This document shows, one piece after another, positions 36,917 to 45,646 of a stretch of 64,000 nucleotides of DNA. A program made the translations under genes and the position numbers. The number at the start of each line of letters is the position of its first letter. Position 1 is the stretch's first letter. Source of the stretch: RGIG8306 sp964426655 (GTDB lineage: Bacteria; Bacillota; Clostridia; Lachnospirales; Lachnospiraceae); NCBI GenBank assembly GCA_964426655.1, contig CAYRQT010000002.1:62001-126000 (forward strand). Direction: 5' to 3'. The notes beneath the pieces are model-generated. The model saw only the letters and a program-made list of their open reading frames with translations, had not been told where the DNA came from and ran no database searches.

Positions 36917-37879
36917 ATGAAATGGAAAAAATTCACTATCCAGACCAGTACGCAGGCACTGGATTATCTGGGGGAACTGTTCGATGAAATTGGTATTGAA
37001 GGTATGGAAATTGAGGATAAAATTCCCCTGAGTCAGGAGGAACTGTCTCAAATGTTCGTGGACATTCCTGCAGATCCAGGGCCTGATGACGGGAAAGCGC
37101 AGGTCAGCTTTTATCTGGATAACACCTATGATGTGCCGGCCACTCTTCTGGCCCTTCAGGAAAAGCTGCAGGAACTAAAACAATATGTGCAGGATTCCGG
37201 CACTTTGGAAATCCAGGAGAGCGAGACAGAGGACAAGGACTGGATGAACAACTGGAAGGCCTTTTTTAAACCCTTTATGGTAGAGGATATTCTGATCAAG
37301 CCTACCTGGGAAGCGGTTCCGGCAGATATGCAGGGGAAATATATATTGGAAATTGATCCGGGCATTGCTTTTGGTACGGGACAGCATGAAACCACCCAAC
37401 TGTGTTTAAAAGGGCTGAAAGCTTTTATGGAACCAGGGGATCTTGTACTGGATGTGGGTTGCGGCAGCGGCATCCTGAGCATTGGCGCACTCCTTTTGGG
37501 GGCGGCAAAAGCAGTGGGCACGGATCTGGACCCGGCAGCCATTACCGCTTCTCAGGAAAACAGGGAAGCCAATGCCCTTCCGGCAGAACGTTTCCAGGTA
37601 TATATCGGCAATCTGATCAATGATGAGGTATTAAAGGCACAGGTGGGATTTGACTGCTACGATATTGTGGTGGCCAATATTCTGGCAGATGTGATCATTC
37701 CTCTGCAGGAAGTGATTGCCCCCCATCTGAAAATGGGCGGCATCTTTATTTCTTCCGGCATCATTGACAGCAAGGAACAGGAGGTGGCAGCAGCCATTTC
37801 CAAGAATCCTGCACTGGAAATCGTGGAAATCAAACATTTAAAGGACTGGGTGAGTATTGTGGCTCGCCGGGTGAAATAA
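36917..37879 (+). CDS. prmA: Ribosomal protein L11 methyltransferase
   Basis: 320-aa SAM-dependent enzyme that methylates ribosomal protein L11. The N-terminal ferredoxin-like domain recognises substrate (FTIQTSTQALDYLGELF). The catalytic domain has PGIAFGTGQHETTQ, motif I DVGCGSGILSIGALLLG (about residue 177), and VANILADVI. ATG 36917 follows AAAAAGGAG and is preferred to the upstream in-frame ATG 36848, which lies in the promoter. Its stop overlaps the rsmE start (TAATG). Confidence 0.95.
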   Translation: MKWKKFTIQTSTQALDYLGELFDEIGIEGMEIEDKIPLSQEELSQMFVDIPADPGPDDGKAQVSFYLDNTYDVPATLLALQEKLQELKQYVQDSGTLEIQESETEDKDWMNNWKAFFKPFMVEDILIKPTWEAVPADMQGKYILEIDPGIAFGTGQHETTQLCLKGLKAFMEPGDLVLDVGCGSGILSIGALLLGAAKAVGTDLDPAAITASQENREANALPAERFQVYIGNLINDEVLKAQVGFDCYDIVVANILADVIIPLQEVIAPHLKMGGIFISSGIIDSKEQEVAAAISKNPALEIVEIKHLKDWVSIVARRVK

Positions 37880-38622
37880 TGGTACAGATTTTTGTTCAAA
37901 AGGATCAGGTCGCCCCCCCTTTTATTCGTGTGACAGGCCCGGACGTGCATCATCTGGGACAGGTGTTGCGCATGAAACCCGGGGATACCCTTCAGATCAG
38001 TGATGGCAGTGGTACGGACTTTTTTGGGGAGATACAGACCATATCCCGGGAGGAAATCCGGGTTCATATTTTGTATGATCAGCCTTCAGTCCATGAATTG
38101 CCGGGACAGATCGTGTTGTTCCAGGGGCTGCCCAAAGGGGATAAAATGGAATGGATCATTCAAAAAGGGGTGGAACTGGGAGTGCATGCAGTGGTGCCGG
38201 TAGCCATGTCCCGCAGTGTGGTGCGACTGGATGCCAAAAAGGCAAAAGGAAAAGTGGAGCGCTGGCAGGCCATTGCAGAAGGGGCTGCAAAGCAATCCAA
38301 AAGAGGGATTGTGCCTCAAATCCTTCCGGTCATGTCGGTAGAGGAAGCCCTGGTCCATTCCCGTTCCCTGGAGCAGAAGCTGCTGCCTTATGAGGGGGCA
38401 AAGGGCATGCAGGAGACCAGAGAAATACTTTCTGCCATCGTGCCGGGGCAGAGCATTGGCATCTGGATTGGACCGGAAGGGGGAATTGCCCCCGAAGAGG
38501 TGGCTCTTGCAGAAGATGCTGGCTTTCACCGGATCACCTTGGGAAAACGAATTTTGCGTACGGAAACGGCGGGCTTGTGCCTGCTGTCCGTTTTGATGTT
38601 TATGTTGGAGCAGGAGGCATGA
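37879..38622 (+). CDS. rsmE: 16S rRNA m3U1498 methyltransferase
   Basis: 247-aa SPOUT-family methyltransferase. N-terminal PUA-like domain (HHLGQVLRMKPGDTLQISDG), then the knotted SAM domain with GPEGGIAPEEV and ITLGKRILRTETAGL near the C terminus. Both are diagnostic of RsmE. The prmA-rsmE pair is widely conserved. Overlaps the next gene by one base. Confidence 0.95.
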   Translation: MVQIFVQKDQVAPPFIRVTGPDVHHLGQVLRMKPGDTLQISDGSGTDFFGEIQTISREEIRVHILYDQPSVHELPGQIVLFQGLPKGDKMEWIIQKGVELGVHAVVPVAMSRSVVRLDAKKAKGKVERWQAIAEGAAKQSKRGIVPQILPVMSVEEALVHSRSLEQKLLPYEGAKGMQETREILSAIVPGQSIGIWIGPEGGIAPEEVALAEDAGFHRITLGKRILRTETAGLCLLSVLMFMLEQEA

Positions 38623-39782
38623 TGGAACGGGAAATTTATCTGGATAATTCAGCTACCACCAGGGCTTATCCCCGGGTCTGCGAGAGGATGACACAGGCCC
38701 TCTCCCAGTATTATGGGAATCCGTCTTCTTTGCATAGGAAGGGGATGGAAGCAGAAAAGCTGGTAAAAGAGAGCCGGGCCATTCTGGCAGGCCTGTGGAA
38801 GGTGCAGGAGCAGGAAATCATTTTCACTTCCGGCGGAACGGAAAGCGATAACCTGGCCATCATCGGCAGTGCCATGGCAAACCGGCGCAGGGGCATGCAT
38901 ATTGTGACGGACAGCGTGGAGCATCCAGCGGTCTCCGCTGCCATGCAGTATCTGGAGGAACAGGGGTTTTCCGTCACCCGGCTTCCTTCCGATGACCGGG
39001 GGCGTATTTCCCTTTCTTCCCTGCAGGAGGCTGTCCGTCCGGACACCATTCTGGTGTCCATGATGTTTGTCAATAACGAAGTAGGCGCAGTCATGCCTGT
39101 GCAGGAGGCAGGGCAGTGGTTAAAGGCGGTTCATCCGCATATCCTTTTTCACGTGGATGGGGTACAGGCCTTTGGAAAATACAGAATTTACCCCCGCAAA
39201 ATGGGGATTGACCTGTTAAGTGTCAGTGGACATAAAATCCACGGCCCCAAGGGAATCGGCGCCCTGTATGTGGCAAAGGGAACAAAAATCACCCCGCTGA
39301 TTTATGGAGGGGACCAGCAAAAAGGCATTCGTTCCGGAACGGAAAACGTGCCCGGCATTATCGGCCTGGGAGAAGCAGCCAAAGAAATCTATACCGGCTT
39401 TGAGGAGAAGATTCAGCGGCTTTATGGGATGAAAATCTGGCTGGAAGAGTCGCTAATGGCACTGGAAGATGTGAAGCTGCATGGGCCCGGCGGCATGGAG
39501 GGAGCCCCTCATATTGTAAGTGCCGGGTTTGGGGGAATACGCAGTGAAGTGTTGCTCCATGCCCTGGAAGACAGGGGCATTTACGTCTCTTCCGGATCAG
39601 CCTGTGCTACCAACAAGCCGGGACTTAGCCCCACGCTGCAGGCCATGGGGCTGAAGGAGGCCTGGATGACCACCACCCTGCGCTTTAGCCTGTCGGAATT
39701 TACCACAAAAGAAGAACTGGAGTACACCGTGCAGATGTTGGGCGAGCTTTTGCCCTCACTGCGCCGGTTTGTTCGCAGATAA
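38622..39782 (+). CDS. Cysteine desulfurase (NifS/NifZ-like)
   Basis: 386-aa PLP enzyme that takes sulfur from cysteine. YLDNSATTRAYP at the start, HVDGVQAFGK, PLP lysine in SVSGHKIHGPKGIG (about residue 203), and the persulfide-forming Cys in SSGSACATNK (about 328). ATG 38622 lies four bases after AGGAGG; ATG 38619 is too close to it. Being directly upstream of thiI, it is most likely the dedicated sulfur donor for 4-thiouridine formation, as NifZ is for ThiI in B. subtilis. Confidence 0.93.
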   Translation: MEREIYLDNSATTRAYPRVCERMTQALSQYYGNPSSLHRKGMEAEKLVKESRAILAGLWKVQEQEIIFTSGGTESDNLAIIGSAMANRRRGMHIVTDSVEHPAVSAAMQYLEEQGFSVTRLPSDDRGRISLSSLQEAVRPDTILVSMMFVNNEVGAVMPVQEAGQWLKAVHPHILFHVDGVQAFGKYRIYPRKMGIDLLSVSGHKIHGPKGIGALYVAKGTKITPLIYGGDQQKGIRSGTENVPGIIGLGEAAKEIYTGFEEKIQRLYGMKIWLEESLMALEDVKLHGPGGMEGAPHIVSAGFGGIRSEVLLHALEDRGIYVSSGSACATNKPGLSPTLQAMGLKEAWMTTTLRFSLSEFTTKEELEYTVQMLGELLPSLRRFVRR

Positions 39783-39802
39783 CCTTACGGAAAAGAGGAA
39801 GT

Positions 39803-40987
39803 ATGTATCAGGCATTTTTAATAAAATACGGAGAAATCGGCATAAAAGGGAAGAACCGGTCCCTGTTTGAGGATGCACTCATGACCCAGATCCGCAGAGC
39901 ATTAAAGCCTGTGGAAGGCAATTTTACAGTGCTCAAGGAAAGCGGAAGAATTTATGTGCAGGCAGAGGGGCCCTTTGATTATGAAGAGGCACTGGAAACC
40001 TTGCAGAGAGTTTTTGGCATTACATGGATCTGCCCGGTGGTACAGATGCAGGATGAAGGGTTTGAAAAACTGAAGGCAGGCGTCATTGAATATATGGGAA
40101 AAATTTATCCGAATCAGGGGCCGAAAACATTTAAGGTGGAGGCCAAACGGGCAAAGAAAAGTTATCCGGTGGATTCCATGGAAATGAACCGGCGGTTGGG
40201 AGAGGCACTTTTGGAAGCCTTTTCCTATCTGCAGGTGGACGTACATCAACCCCAGATTCTTCTGCACGTTGAGGTGAGAGACCGGTTTGTGAATTTGTAT
40301 GCGGAGAAAATTCCGGGACCCGGCGGAATGCCGGTGGGAACAGCCGGAAAGGCGATGCTTCTGCTTTCCGGCGGCATTGACAGCCCTGTGGCAGGCTACA
40401 TGGTGTCCAAGAGGGGTGTGGAACTGGAAGCCACCTACTTTCATGCCCCCCCCTATACCAGTGAGCGGGCTAAGCAAAAAGTGGTGGACCTGGCGGCGCT
40501 GGTGGCCAGATACAGTGGCCCCATTCGGCTTCATGTGATCAATTTTACAGACATTCAGATGTATATTTATGAGAAATGCCCTCACGATGAACTGACCATT
40601 ATTATGCGCCGCTATATGATGCGCATTGCAGAACATCTGGCAAAAGAAACCGGGTGTCTGGGGCTGATCACCGGTGAAAGCATCGGACAGGTGGCTTCCC
40701 AGACGATGATGAGCCTGGATTGCACCAATGCGGTTTGTGATCTTCCGGTATACAGACCCCTGGTGGCCTTTGACAAGCAGGATATTATTCATATTTCGGA
40801 AAAAATCAATACCTTTGAAACCTCTATTCTACCTTATGAAGATTGCTGTACTATTTTTGTGGCAAAACATCCGGTTACAAAACCCAGAAGAGAGGCTATT
40901 GCCCGATCAGAAATGATGCTGAGCGAGGGGATAGATGAGCTTGTCCAGAAAGCCCTGGACAGTGAAGAAGTGCTGTATATTCGTTAA
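39803..40987 (+). CDS. thiI: tRNA 4-thiouridine synthase ThiI (no rhodanese domain)
   Basis: 394-aa enzyme making s4U8 in tRNA, and in some bacteria supplying sulfur for thiazole. N-terminal ferredoxin-like and THUMP domains (residues 1-165), then the PP-loop ATP pyrophosphatase LLLSGGIDSPVAGYM (about 188). It stops after the core, without the C-terminal rhodanese seen in E. coli, as in most Firmicutes. Sulfur would therefore come from the neighbouring desulfurase. Confidence 0.95.
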   Translation: MYQAFLIKYGEIGIKGKNRSLFEDALMTQIRRALKPVEGNFTVLKESGRIYVQAEGPFDYEEALETLQRVFGITWICPVVQMQDEGFEKLKAGVIEYMGKIYPNQGPKTFKVEAKRAKKSYPVDSMEMNRRLGEALLEAFSYLQVDVHQPQILLHVEVRDRFVNLYAEKIPGPGGMPVGTAGKAMLLLSGGIDSPVAGYMVSKRGVELEATYFHAPPYTSERAKQKVVDLAALVARYSGPIRLHVINFTDIQMYIYEKCPHDELTIIMRRYMMRIAEHLAKETGCLGLITGESIGQVASQTMMSLDCTNAVCDLPVYRPLVAFDKQDIIHISEKINTFETSILPYEDCCTIFVAKHPVTKPRREAIARSEMMLSEGIDELVQKALDSEEVLYIR

Positions 40988-40990
40988 CAG

Positions 40991-41029
40991 GCAAAAAAAA
41001 TGCGTTTTGACAAAACTGTCAAAACGCAT
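40991..41029 (-). terminator. Rho-independent terminator of the HPr-like gene
   Basis: ATGCGTTTTGACA (41000-41012) pairs with TGTCAAAACGCAT (41017-41029). The A-run at 40993-41000 becomes the U-run for the minus strand. It may also stop thiI transcription less efficiently. Confidence 0.85.
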
Positions 41030-41043
41030 GACCTTTAAACGGC

Positions 41044-41277
41044 TTATTTAACAATGTAAGGATCCAGCGTAGCCAGGATAGAATCCAGGTTGTCTTCAGC
41101 ATGGATGTTCAGGTCAATAGGTTTGGAAAGATCCAGACTGAAAATACCCATGATGGACTTTGCATCGATTACATATCTGCCGGATACCAAATCAAAATCA
41201 GAGTCAAATTTAGACAAATCGTTAACGAAGGATTTCACTTTGTCTATGGAATTTAAAGAGATTTGCACGGTTTTCAT
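41044..41277 (-). CDS. HPr-like protein lacking the His15 phosphorylation loop
   Basis: 77-aa protein of the PTS HPr fold. The Ser46-type regulatory motif is intact (AKSIMGIFSLDLSKPI, Ser at about residue 41), and the flanks match HPr. The loop that normally carries the catalytic histidine (GIHARP) is missing; the sequence runs SLNSIDKVKSFVND. So it cannot act as a PTS phosphocarrier, but could be a regulatory partner, as Crh is in Bacillus. RBS AGGAGG lies nine bases upstream. Monocistronic with its own promoter and terminator. Confidence 0.85.
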   Translation of the reverse strand: MKTVQISLNSIDKVKSFVNDLSKFDSDFDLVSGRYVIDAKSIMGIFSLDLSKPIDLNIHAEDNLDSILATLDPYIVK

Positions 41278-41328
41278 ATATATGGCCTCCTAGAATGATA
41301 TAGTTTCGTACCTCGTGTACATACCTGT

Positions 41329-41357
41329 ATATTACGTGGAATGCCATTAAAAGTCAA
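41329..41357 (-). promoter_or_regulatory. Promoter of the HPr-like gene
   Basis: On the minus strand TTGACT (41352-41357), 17-base spacer, TAATAT (41329-41334); start expected near 41322, giving a leader of about 45 bases. Confidence 0.75.
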
Positions 41358-41426
41358 TATAAATAATATACAAACAAATAGACCGAAATTTAGCTTATTT
41401 GATAAACAATAGGAAAGGGAAATTGG

Positions 41427-42782
41427 ATGAGAAGAGTCTCTTTTCATAATTTAGGCTGTAAAGTCAATGCATACGAAACAGATGCCATGGCCCAGGCCCT
41501 GGAAGCTTCCGGGTTCACAGTGGTCCCCTTTGGAGAAGCGGCAGAAGTCTGTGTCATTAATACCTGCAGTGTCACCAATATGGCAGATCGGAAGTCCAGG
41601 CAGATGTTAAGCAGGGCCAGGAAGCAGAATCCTGCAGCGGTGGTGGTTGCGGCGGGATGTTATGTGCAGGCCCTGGAGCAGGAGGAGTTAAAGGCGCTGG
41701 GTGTGGACATTGCAGTGGGCAATAACCGGAAAAACATGCTGCCGCAGATCCTGCAGGCATATTTTGAAGACAGACCGGAGGATAAAGATGGAGAAGGGGC
41801 TATGGGACAGGGGGAATGTCTGGCTGTATTCCGGGCAGATTTCTCCCGGGAAAAGACCTATGAACCTCTGCAGATTCATTCTGTGGATACCCATACCCGG
41901 GCCTATATCAAGGTGCAGGACGGGTGCAATCAGTTCTGTACATACTGCATCATCCCCCTGACCAGAGGACGGGTGCGCAGCAGGACGCCCCAGGAGGTCA
42001 GACAGGAAGTGGAGGAACTGGCGGAAAAAGGCGTAAAAGAGGTGGTGCTTACCGGCATTCACCTCAGTTCCTATGGCCTGGATTTTTATAAAGGCGATAA
42101 CCCTCACCTGCTGGAACTGATTGACACCATTCAGCAGATCCCCCAGATCCAAAGAATACGTCTGGGATCTTTGGAACCCAGAATTGTGACAGAGGCCTTT
42201 GCCGCACAGCTTGCCGCCTGGCCCAAAGTGTGCCCCCATTTTCATTTATCCCTGCAAAGTGGCTCGGATACGGTGCTTTCGCGCATGAACCGACGGTATG
42301 ATACCAAGGTATTTCGGGAAGGCTGTCAGATCCTGCGCCGCCACTTTGTAAACCCTGCCATCACCACAGATGTGATTGTGGGATTTCCTGGGGAAACGGA
42401 TGAGGAGTTTGAAGAAACCAGAAAATTCATCCGGGAAATTGGTTTTTACGAGCTGCATGTGTTCAAATATTCCAGACGCAGGAATACCAGGGCGGATCAA
42501 ATGCCAGGGCAGGTGCCGGATTCGGTAAAGACGACCCGCAGCAACCAGCTAATGGCTTTAGGAAAAATATCCGGAGCAGCTTTTCTCCAGCTGCATATAG
42601 GGCAGAGTGCAGAGGTGCTTTTGGAGGAACAGACGGAGTGGAAGGGACAGACTTACTGGCAGGGATATACAAAAACGTATATCCGGGTCATGGTGCCCAT
42701 GGAGGAAACTTTGCGCCGGGGACAGATCTGCAGGGGCATATTACAGATGGAGGACAATCAGGTTTTACTGTTGCACAAATAA
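41427..42782 (+). CDS. mtaB: tRNA t6A37 methylthiotransferase
   Basis: 451-aa radical-SAM enzyme converting t6A to ms2t6A at tRNA position 37. N-terminal MTTase domain with three cluster Cys (LGCKVNAYE, INTCSVTN, AAGCYVQ). The radical-SAM cluster is CNQFCTYC (about residue 170), and a C-terminal TRAM domain follows. Length and motifs fit MtaB rather than MiaB or RimO. Starts after GGAAAGGG. Confidence 0.95.
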   Translation: MRRVSFHNLGCKVNAYETDAMAQALEASGFTVVPFGEAAEVCVINTCSVTNMADRKSRQMLSRARKQNPAAVVVAAGCYVQALEQEELKALGVDIAVGNNRKNMLPQILQAYFEDRPEDKDGEGAMGQGECLAVFRADFSREKTYEPLQIHSVDTHTRAYIKVQDGCNQFCTYCIIPLTRGRVRSRTPQEVRQEVEELAEKGVKEVVLTGIHLSSYGLDFYKGDNPHLLELIDTIQQIPQIQRIRLGSLEPRIVTEAFAAQLAAWPKVCPHFHLSLQSGSDTVLSRMNRRYDTKVFREGCQILRRHFVNPAITTDVIVGFPGETDEEFEETRKFIREIGFYELHVFKYSRRRNTRADQMPGQVPDSVKTTRSNQLMALGKISGAAFLQLHIGQSAEVLLEEQTEWKGQTYWQGYTKTYIRVMVPMEETLRRGQICRGILQMEDNQVLLLHK

Positions 42783-42798
42783 ATTGCATACAAAGTAC

Positions 42799-42827
42799 TT
42801 GCAAATATCTGATTTATATACTAATAT
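42799..42827 (+). promoter_or_regulatory. Probable promoter of ireB-ruvX operon
   Basis: TTGCAA (42799-42804), 17-base spacer, TAATAT (42822-42827). It would leave a very short leader of about 14 bases before ireB. Confidence 0.5.
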
Positions 42828-42847
42828 AGGACTGAGGATGTGATCAT

Positions 42848-43111
42848 ATGAGCGAATTTAAGCATACGCAGTTTTTTAAATCGGCAACGGATAAAGAAAT
42901 TCTTGTGAAGGATGTGTTGGCTCAGGTGTATGAGGCGCTTGCAGAAAAAGGATATAACCCGGTCAGTCAGATCGTGGGATATATCATGTCTGGAGATCCT
43001 ACTTACATCACCAGCCACAAAAGTGCCAGAAGCCTGATCATGAAAGTGGAACGTGACGAAATCTTAGAGGAACTTTTAACCAGCTATATTCAAAAGAATT
43101 TTAAGAAATAG
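42848..43111 (+). CDS. ireB: IreB family regulatory protein (DUF965/UPF0297)
   Basis: 87-aa protein. KHTQFF near the N terminus, QVYEALAEKGYNPVSQIVGY and SGDPTYITSHKSARSLI match the IreB family throughout. In Enterococcus IreB is phosphorylated on N-terminal Thr residues by the PASTA kinase IreK and affects cephalosporin resistance; Thr7 is present here. The ireB-ruvX-DUF1292 order is conserved in Firmicutes. Confidence 0.93.
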   Translation: MSEFKHTQFFKSATDKEILVKDVLAQVYEALAEKGYNPVSQIVGYIMSGDPTYITSHKSARSLIMKVERDEILEELLTSYIQKNFKK

Positions 43112-43125
43112 TCCGGAAATCATAA

Positions 43126-43149
43126 ACCCTCCGCCGAAAGGTGAAGGGT
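43126..43149 (+). terminator. Weak intercistronic hairpin between ireB and ruvX
   Basis: ACCCTCCGCC and GGTGAAGGGT pair around a GAAA tetraloop with one mismatch. No T-run follows, so this is more likely an attenuating or processing structure than a full terminator. Confidence 0.35.
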
Positions 43150-43184
43150 ATTTCCTGTTATTAGGGAGACAGATAGGAGCTTTG

Positions 43185-43694
43185 ATGGAAAGGGTCATGG
43201 GGCTGGATGTGGGATCCCGTACAGTGGGAGTGGCCTTGACAGATGAATTGGGCATAACGACCCAGGGGCTGGAGACCATCTGGAGAAAAGAAGAAAACAA
43301 ACTTCGGCAGACTTTGGCCCGTATAGAGGCCATTATTGAAGAAAAACATGTTGGGCAAATCATCTGCGGGCTTCCCCTGCACATGGATCAGTCTTTTGGG
43401 GAACGGGCAGAAAAAACAGTGGAATTTGGGGAAAAGCTGCATAAACGCACCGGCTTGCCCCTCCTTTTTGTGGATGAAAGACTGACCACAGTGGAGGCAG
43501 CACAGATCCTGCGGGATAGCGGTGTGCCTGTCCGGGAACACAAAAAACACATCGATCAGATTGCGGCAGCTTTTATTTTGGAATCCTATTTAAAAGAACC
43601 GGACAAGGCCCTTTCGCTGGCTGGGGCGAAAGCCCGGATGAAAGCAGCCCGGAAAAGGAATGCATATGACGGAGAAAATCACCTTCCTGGATGA
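43185..43694 (+). CDS. ruvX: Holliday junction resolvase-like protein RuvX (YqgF)
   Basis: 169-aa RNase H-fold nuclease. MGLDVGSRTVGVALTDELG holds the first catalytic Asp, VDERLTTVEA the Glu, and DQIAAAFILESYL the last Asp. Members are implicated in rRNA processing or recombination. ATG 43185 is chosen (AGGAG six bases upstream). The C terminus has about 30 extra basic residues, and its gene overlaps the next by 29 bases. Confidence 0.93.
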   Translation: MERVMGLDVGSRTVGVALTDELGITTQGLETIWRKEENKLRQTLARIEAIIEEKHVGQIICGLPLHMDQSFGERAEKTVEFGEKLHKRTGLPLLFVDERLTTVEAAQILRDSGVPVREHKKHIDQIAAAFILESYLKEPDKALSLAGAKARMKAARKRNAYDGENHLPG

Positions 43695-43926
43695 TCAGGG
43701 CGTGAAAGTGGAATTATACGTATTGGAAGAAACAAAAATCAATGGGGTAAATTATCTGCTGGTGACTGAGGCAGCGGACGATGAAGAAGGAGAGGCCTTC
43801 ATTTTTAAAGAAACGGCGCTTTCCGAATCGGGCGATGCGTCCTATGAACCAGTGGAAGATGAAAAAGAACTAGAGTACCTGGGACGGATATTTCAGGAAC
43901 TTTTGGAAGATACGGACCTGATTTGA
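43666..43926 (+). CDS. DUF1292 domain-containing protein (YrzB-like)
   Basis: 86-aa acidic protein with the DUF1292 pattern: ITFLDDQGVKVELYVLEET, NYLLVTEA, EAFIFKE, and a C-terminal acidic helix. No function known. ATG 43666 has AAGGA a few bases upstream; ATG 43660 is possible. It overlaps ruvX, so translation is coupled. Always close to ireB and ruvX in this group of bacteria. Confidence 0.9.
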   Translation: MTEKITFLDDQGVKVELYVLEETKINGVNYLLVTEAADDEEGEAFIFKETALSESGDASYEPVEDEKELEYLGRIFQELLEDTDLI

Positions 43927-43954
43927 AGCAGGCCCTTGTTTATGGAGGTTAATA

Positions 43955-45616
43955 TTGAACAAATCAAAACTAAAAATTATTCCCTTAGGCGGTCTGGAAC
44001 AAATCGGTATGAACATTACCGCATTTGAATACGAAGACAGCATTATTGTGGTGGACTGCGGACTGGTGTTCCCCTCAGAGGACATGCTGGGCATTGATCT
44101 GGTCATCCCGGACGTGACTTATCTGAAGCAGAACATTGAAAAGGTCAAGGGGTTCGTCATTACGCACGGACATGAGGACCACATTGGCGCTCTGCCCTAT
44201 GTGCTGCGGGAAGTAAGCGCACCTATTTACACCACAAAACTGACTATGGCACTCATCAACCACAAGCTGGAAGAGCATAGCATGGTCAAGCAGGTAAAAC
44301 AAAAGATTGTAAAGCATGGACAGACCATTAATCTGGGATGTTTCCGTATAGAATTTATCCGCACCAATCACAGTATTGCGGATGCGTCCTCTCTGGCCAT
44401 TTATACGCCGGTGGGAACAGTTGTCCACACCGGAGATTTTAAAATTGATTACACCCCTGTATTTGGGGATGCCATTGATTTGCAGCGGTTAGGGGAAATT
44501 GGAAAGAAAGGGGTGCTGGCCCTGCTTTGTGACAGTACCAATGCCATTCGTCCCGGTTTTACCATGTCCGAGCGGACAGTGGGACGGACCTTTGATGTGC
44601 TGTTCAATGAAAATTCCACCAGGAGAATCATTGTGGCCACCTTTGCTTCCAATGTGGACCGTGTGCAGCAGATCATCAATACCGCCTACAAATACGGACG
44701 AAAGGTGGTTATTGAGGGGCGTAGCATGGTCAATGTGATTGGCATTGCTGCTGAACTGGGCTACATCAAAATTCCGGAGGGGACCCTCATTGAAATTGAG
44801 CATTTAAAGGATTACCCGGATGAAAAGACTGTACTGATTACCACAGGCAGCCAGGGAGAGTCCATGGCAGCACTGTCCCGTATGGCGTCCGGCCTTCACC
44901 GTAAGGTGTCCATTACACCGGGGGATACGGTCATTTTCAGCTCCAGCCCTATCCCAGGCAACGAAAAAGCAGTTTCCAAAGTGATGAACGAACTGACCCG
45001 CAAAGGTGCCAAGGTTGTGTTCCAGGATACCCATGTCTCTGGACATGCTTGCCAGGAGGAAATCAAATTGATGTACTCCCTTCTGCGTCCCAAATATGCA
45101 GTGCCGGTTCACGGTGAGTATCGTCACCTGATGGCACAGGCGGAACTGGCAGAGAGCGTGGGCGTACCAAAGGATCACATCTTCCTGATCAGCTCCGGAA
45201 ACGTTCTGGCATTTGGAGAAGATGGTTCTGCAGGCATTGTGGACACGGTTCCCCATGGCGCCATTCTGGTAGATGGTCTGGGCGTGGGAGATGTGGGGAA
45301 CATCGTTCTGCGGGACAGACAGGTTCTGGCCCAGGACGGCATTATCATTGTCATCATGACACTGGAAAAATACACCAACCAGCTTTTGGCCGGCCCGGAT
45401 ATTGTGTCCCGTGGATTTGTGTATGTACGGGAGTCGGAAAACCTTCTGGATGAGGCGCACACGGTGGTGGTAGATGCAGTCTACGACTGCCTGGACCGAA
45501 AGGTGACAGACTGGAGTAAGATTAAAAATGTGGTAAGGGACACGCTGGGGGACTTCCTGTGGAAGCGTATGAAGAGAAGCCCCATGATTCTGCCCATCAT
45601 TATGGAAGTGGAGTAA
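43955..45616 (+). CDS. rnj: Ribonuclease J
   Basis: 553-aa metallo-beta-lactamase/beta-CASP ribonuclease with endo- and 5'-3' exonuclease activity, central to mRNA decay and rRNA maturation. Metal motif THGHEDHIGA (about residue 70), THSIADASSLAI-like region, DTHVSGHACQEE and PVHGEYRHL in the beta-CASP part. Start codon is TTG 43955, with GGAGG six bases before it; there is no closer ATG. It lies between DUF1292 and the MltG-like gene. Confidence 0.95.
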   Translation: MNKSKLKIIPLGGLEQIGMNITAFEYEDSIIVVDCGLVFPSEDMLGIDLVIPDVTYLKQNIEKVKGFVITHGHEDHIGALPYVLREVSAPIYTTKLTMALINHKLEEHSMVKQVKQKIVKHGQTINLGCFRIEFIRTNHSIADASSLAIYTPVGTVVHTGDFKIDYTPVFGDAIDLQRLGEIGKKGVLALLCDSTNAIRPGFTMSERTVGRTFDVLFNENSTRRIIVATFASNVDRVQQIINTAYKYGRKVVIEGRSMVNVIGIAAELGYIKIPEGTLIEIEHLKDYPDEKTVLITTGSQGESMAALSRMASGLHRKVSITPGDTVIFSSSPIPGNEKAVSKVMNELTRKGAKVVFQDTHVSGHACQEEIKLMYSLLRPKYAVPVHGEYRHLMAQAELAESVGVPKDHIFLISSGNVLAFGEDGSAGIVDTVPHGAILVDGLGVGDVGNIVLRDRQVLAQDGIIIVIMTLEKYTNQLLAGPDIVSRGFVYVRESENLLDEAHTVVVDAVYDCLDRKVTDWSKIKNVVRDTLGDFLWKRMKRSPMILPIIMEVE

Positions 45617-45646
45617 GGCGGCAGATTTGCAGGGAGTATGTTGAAC

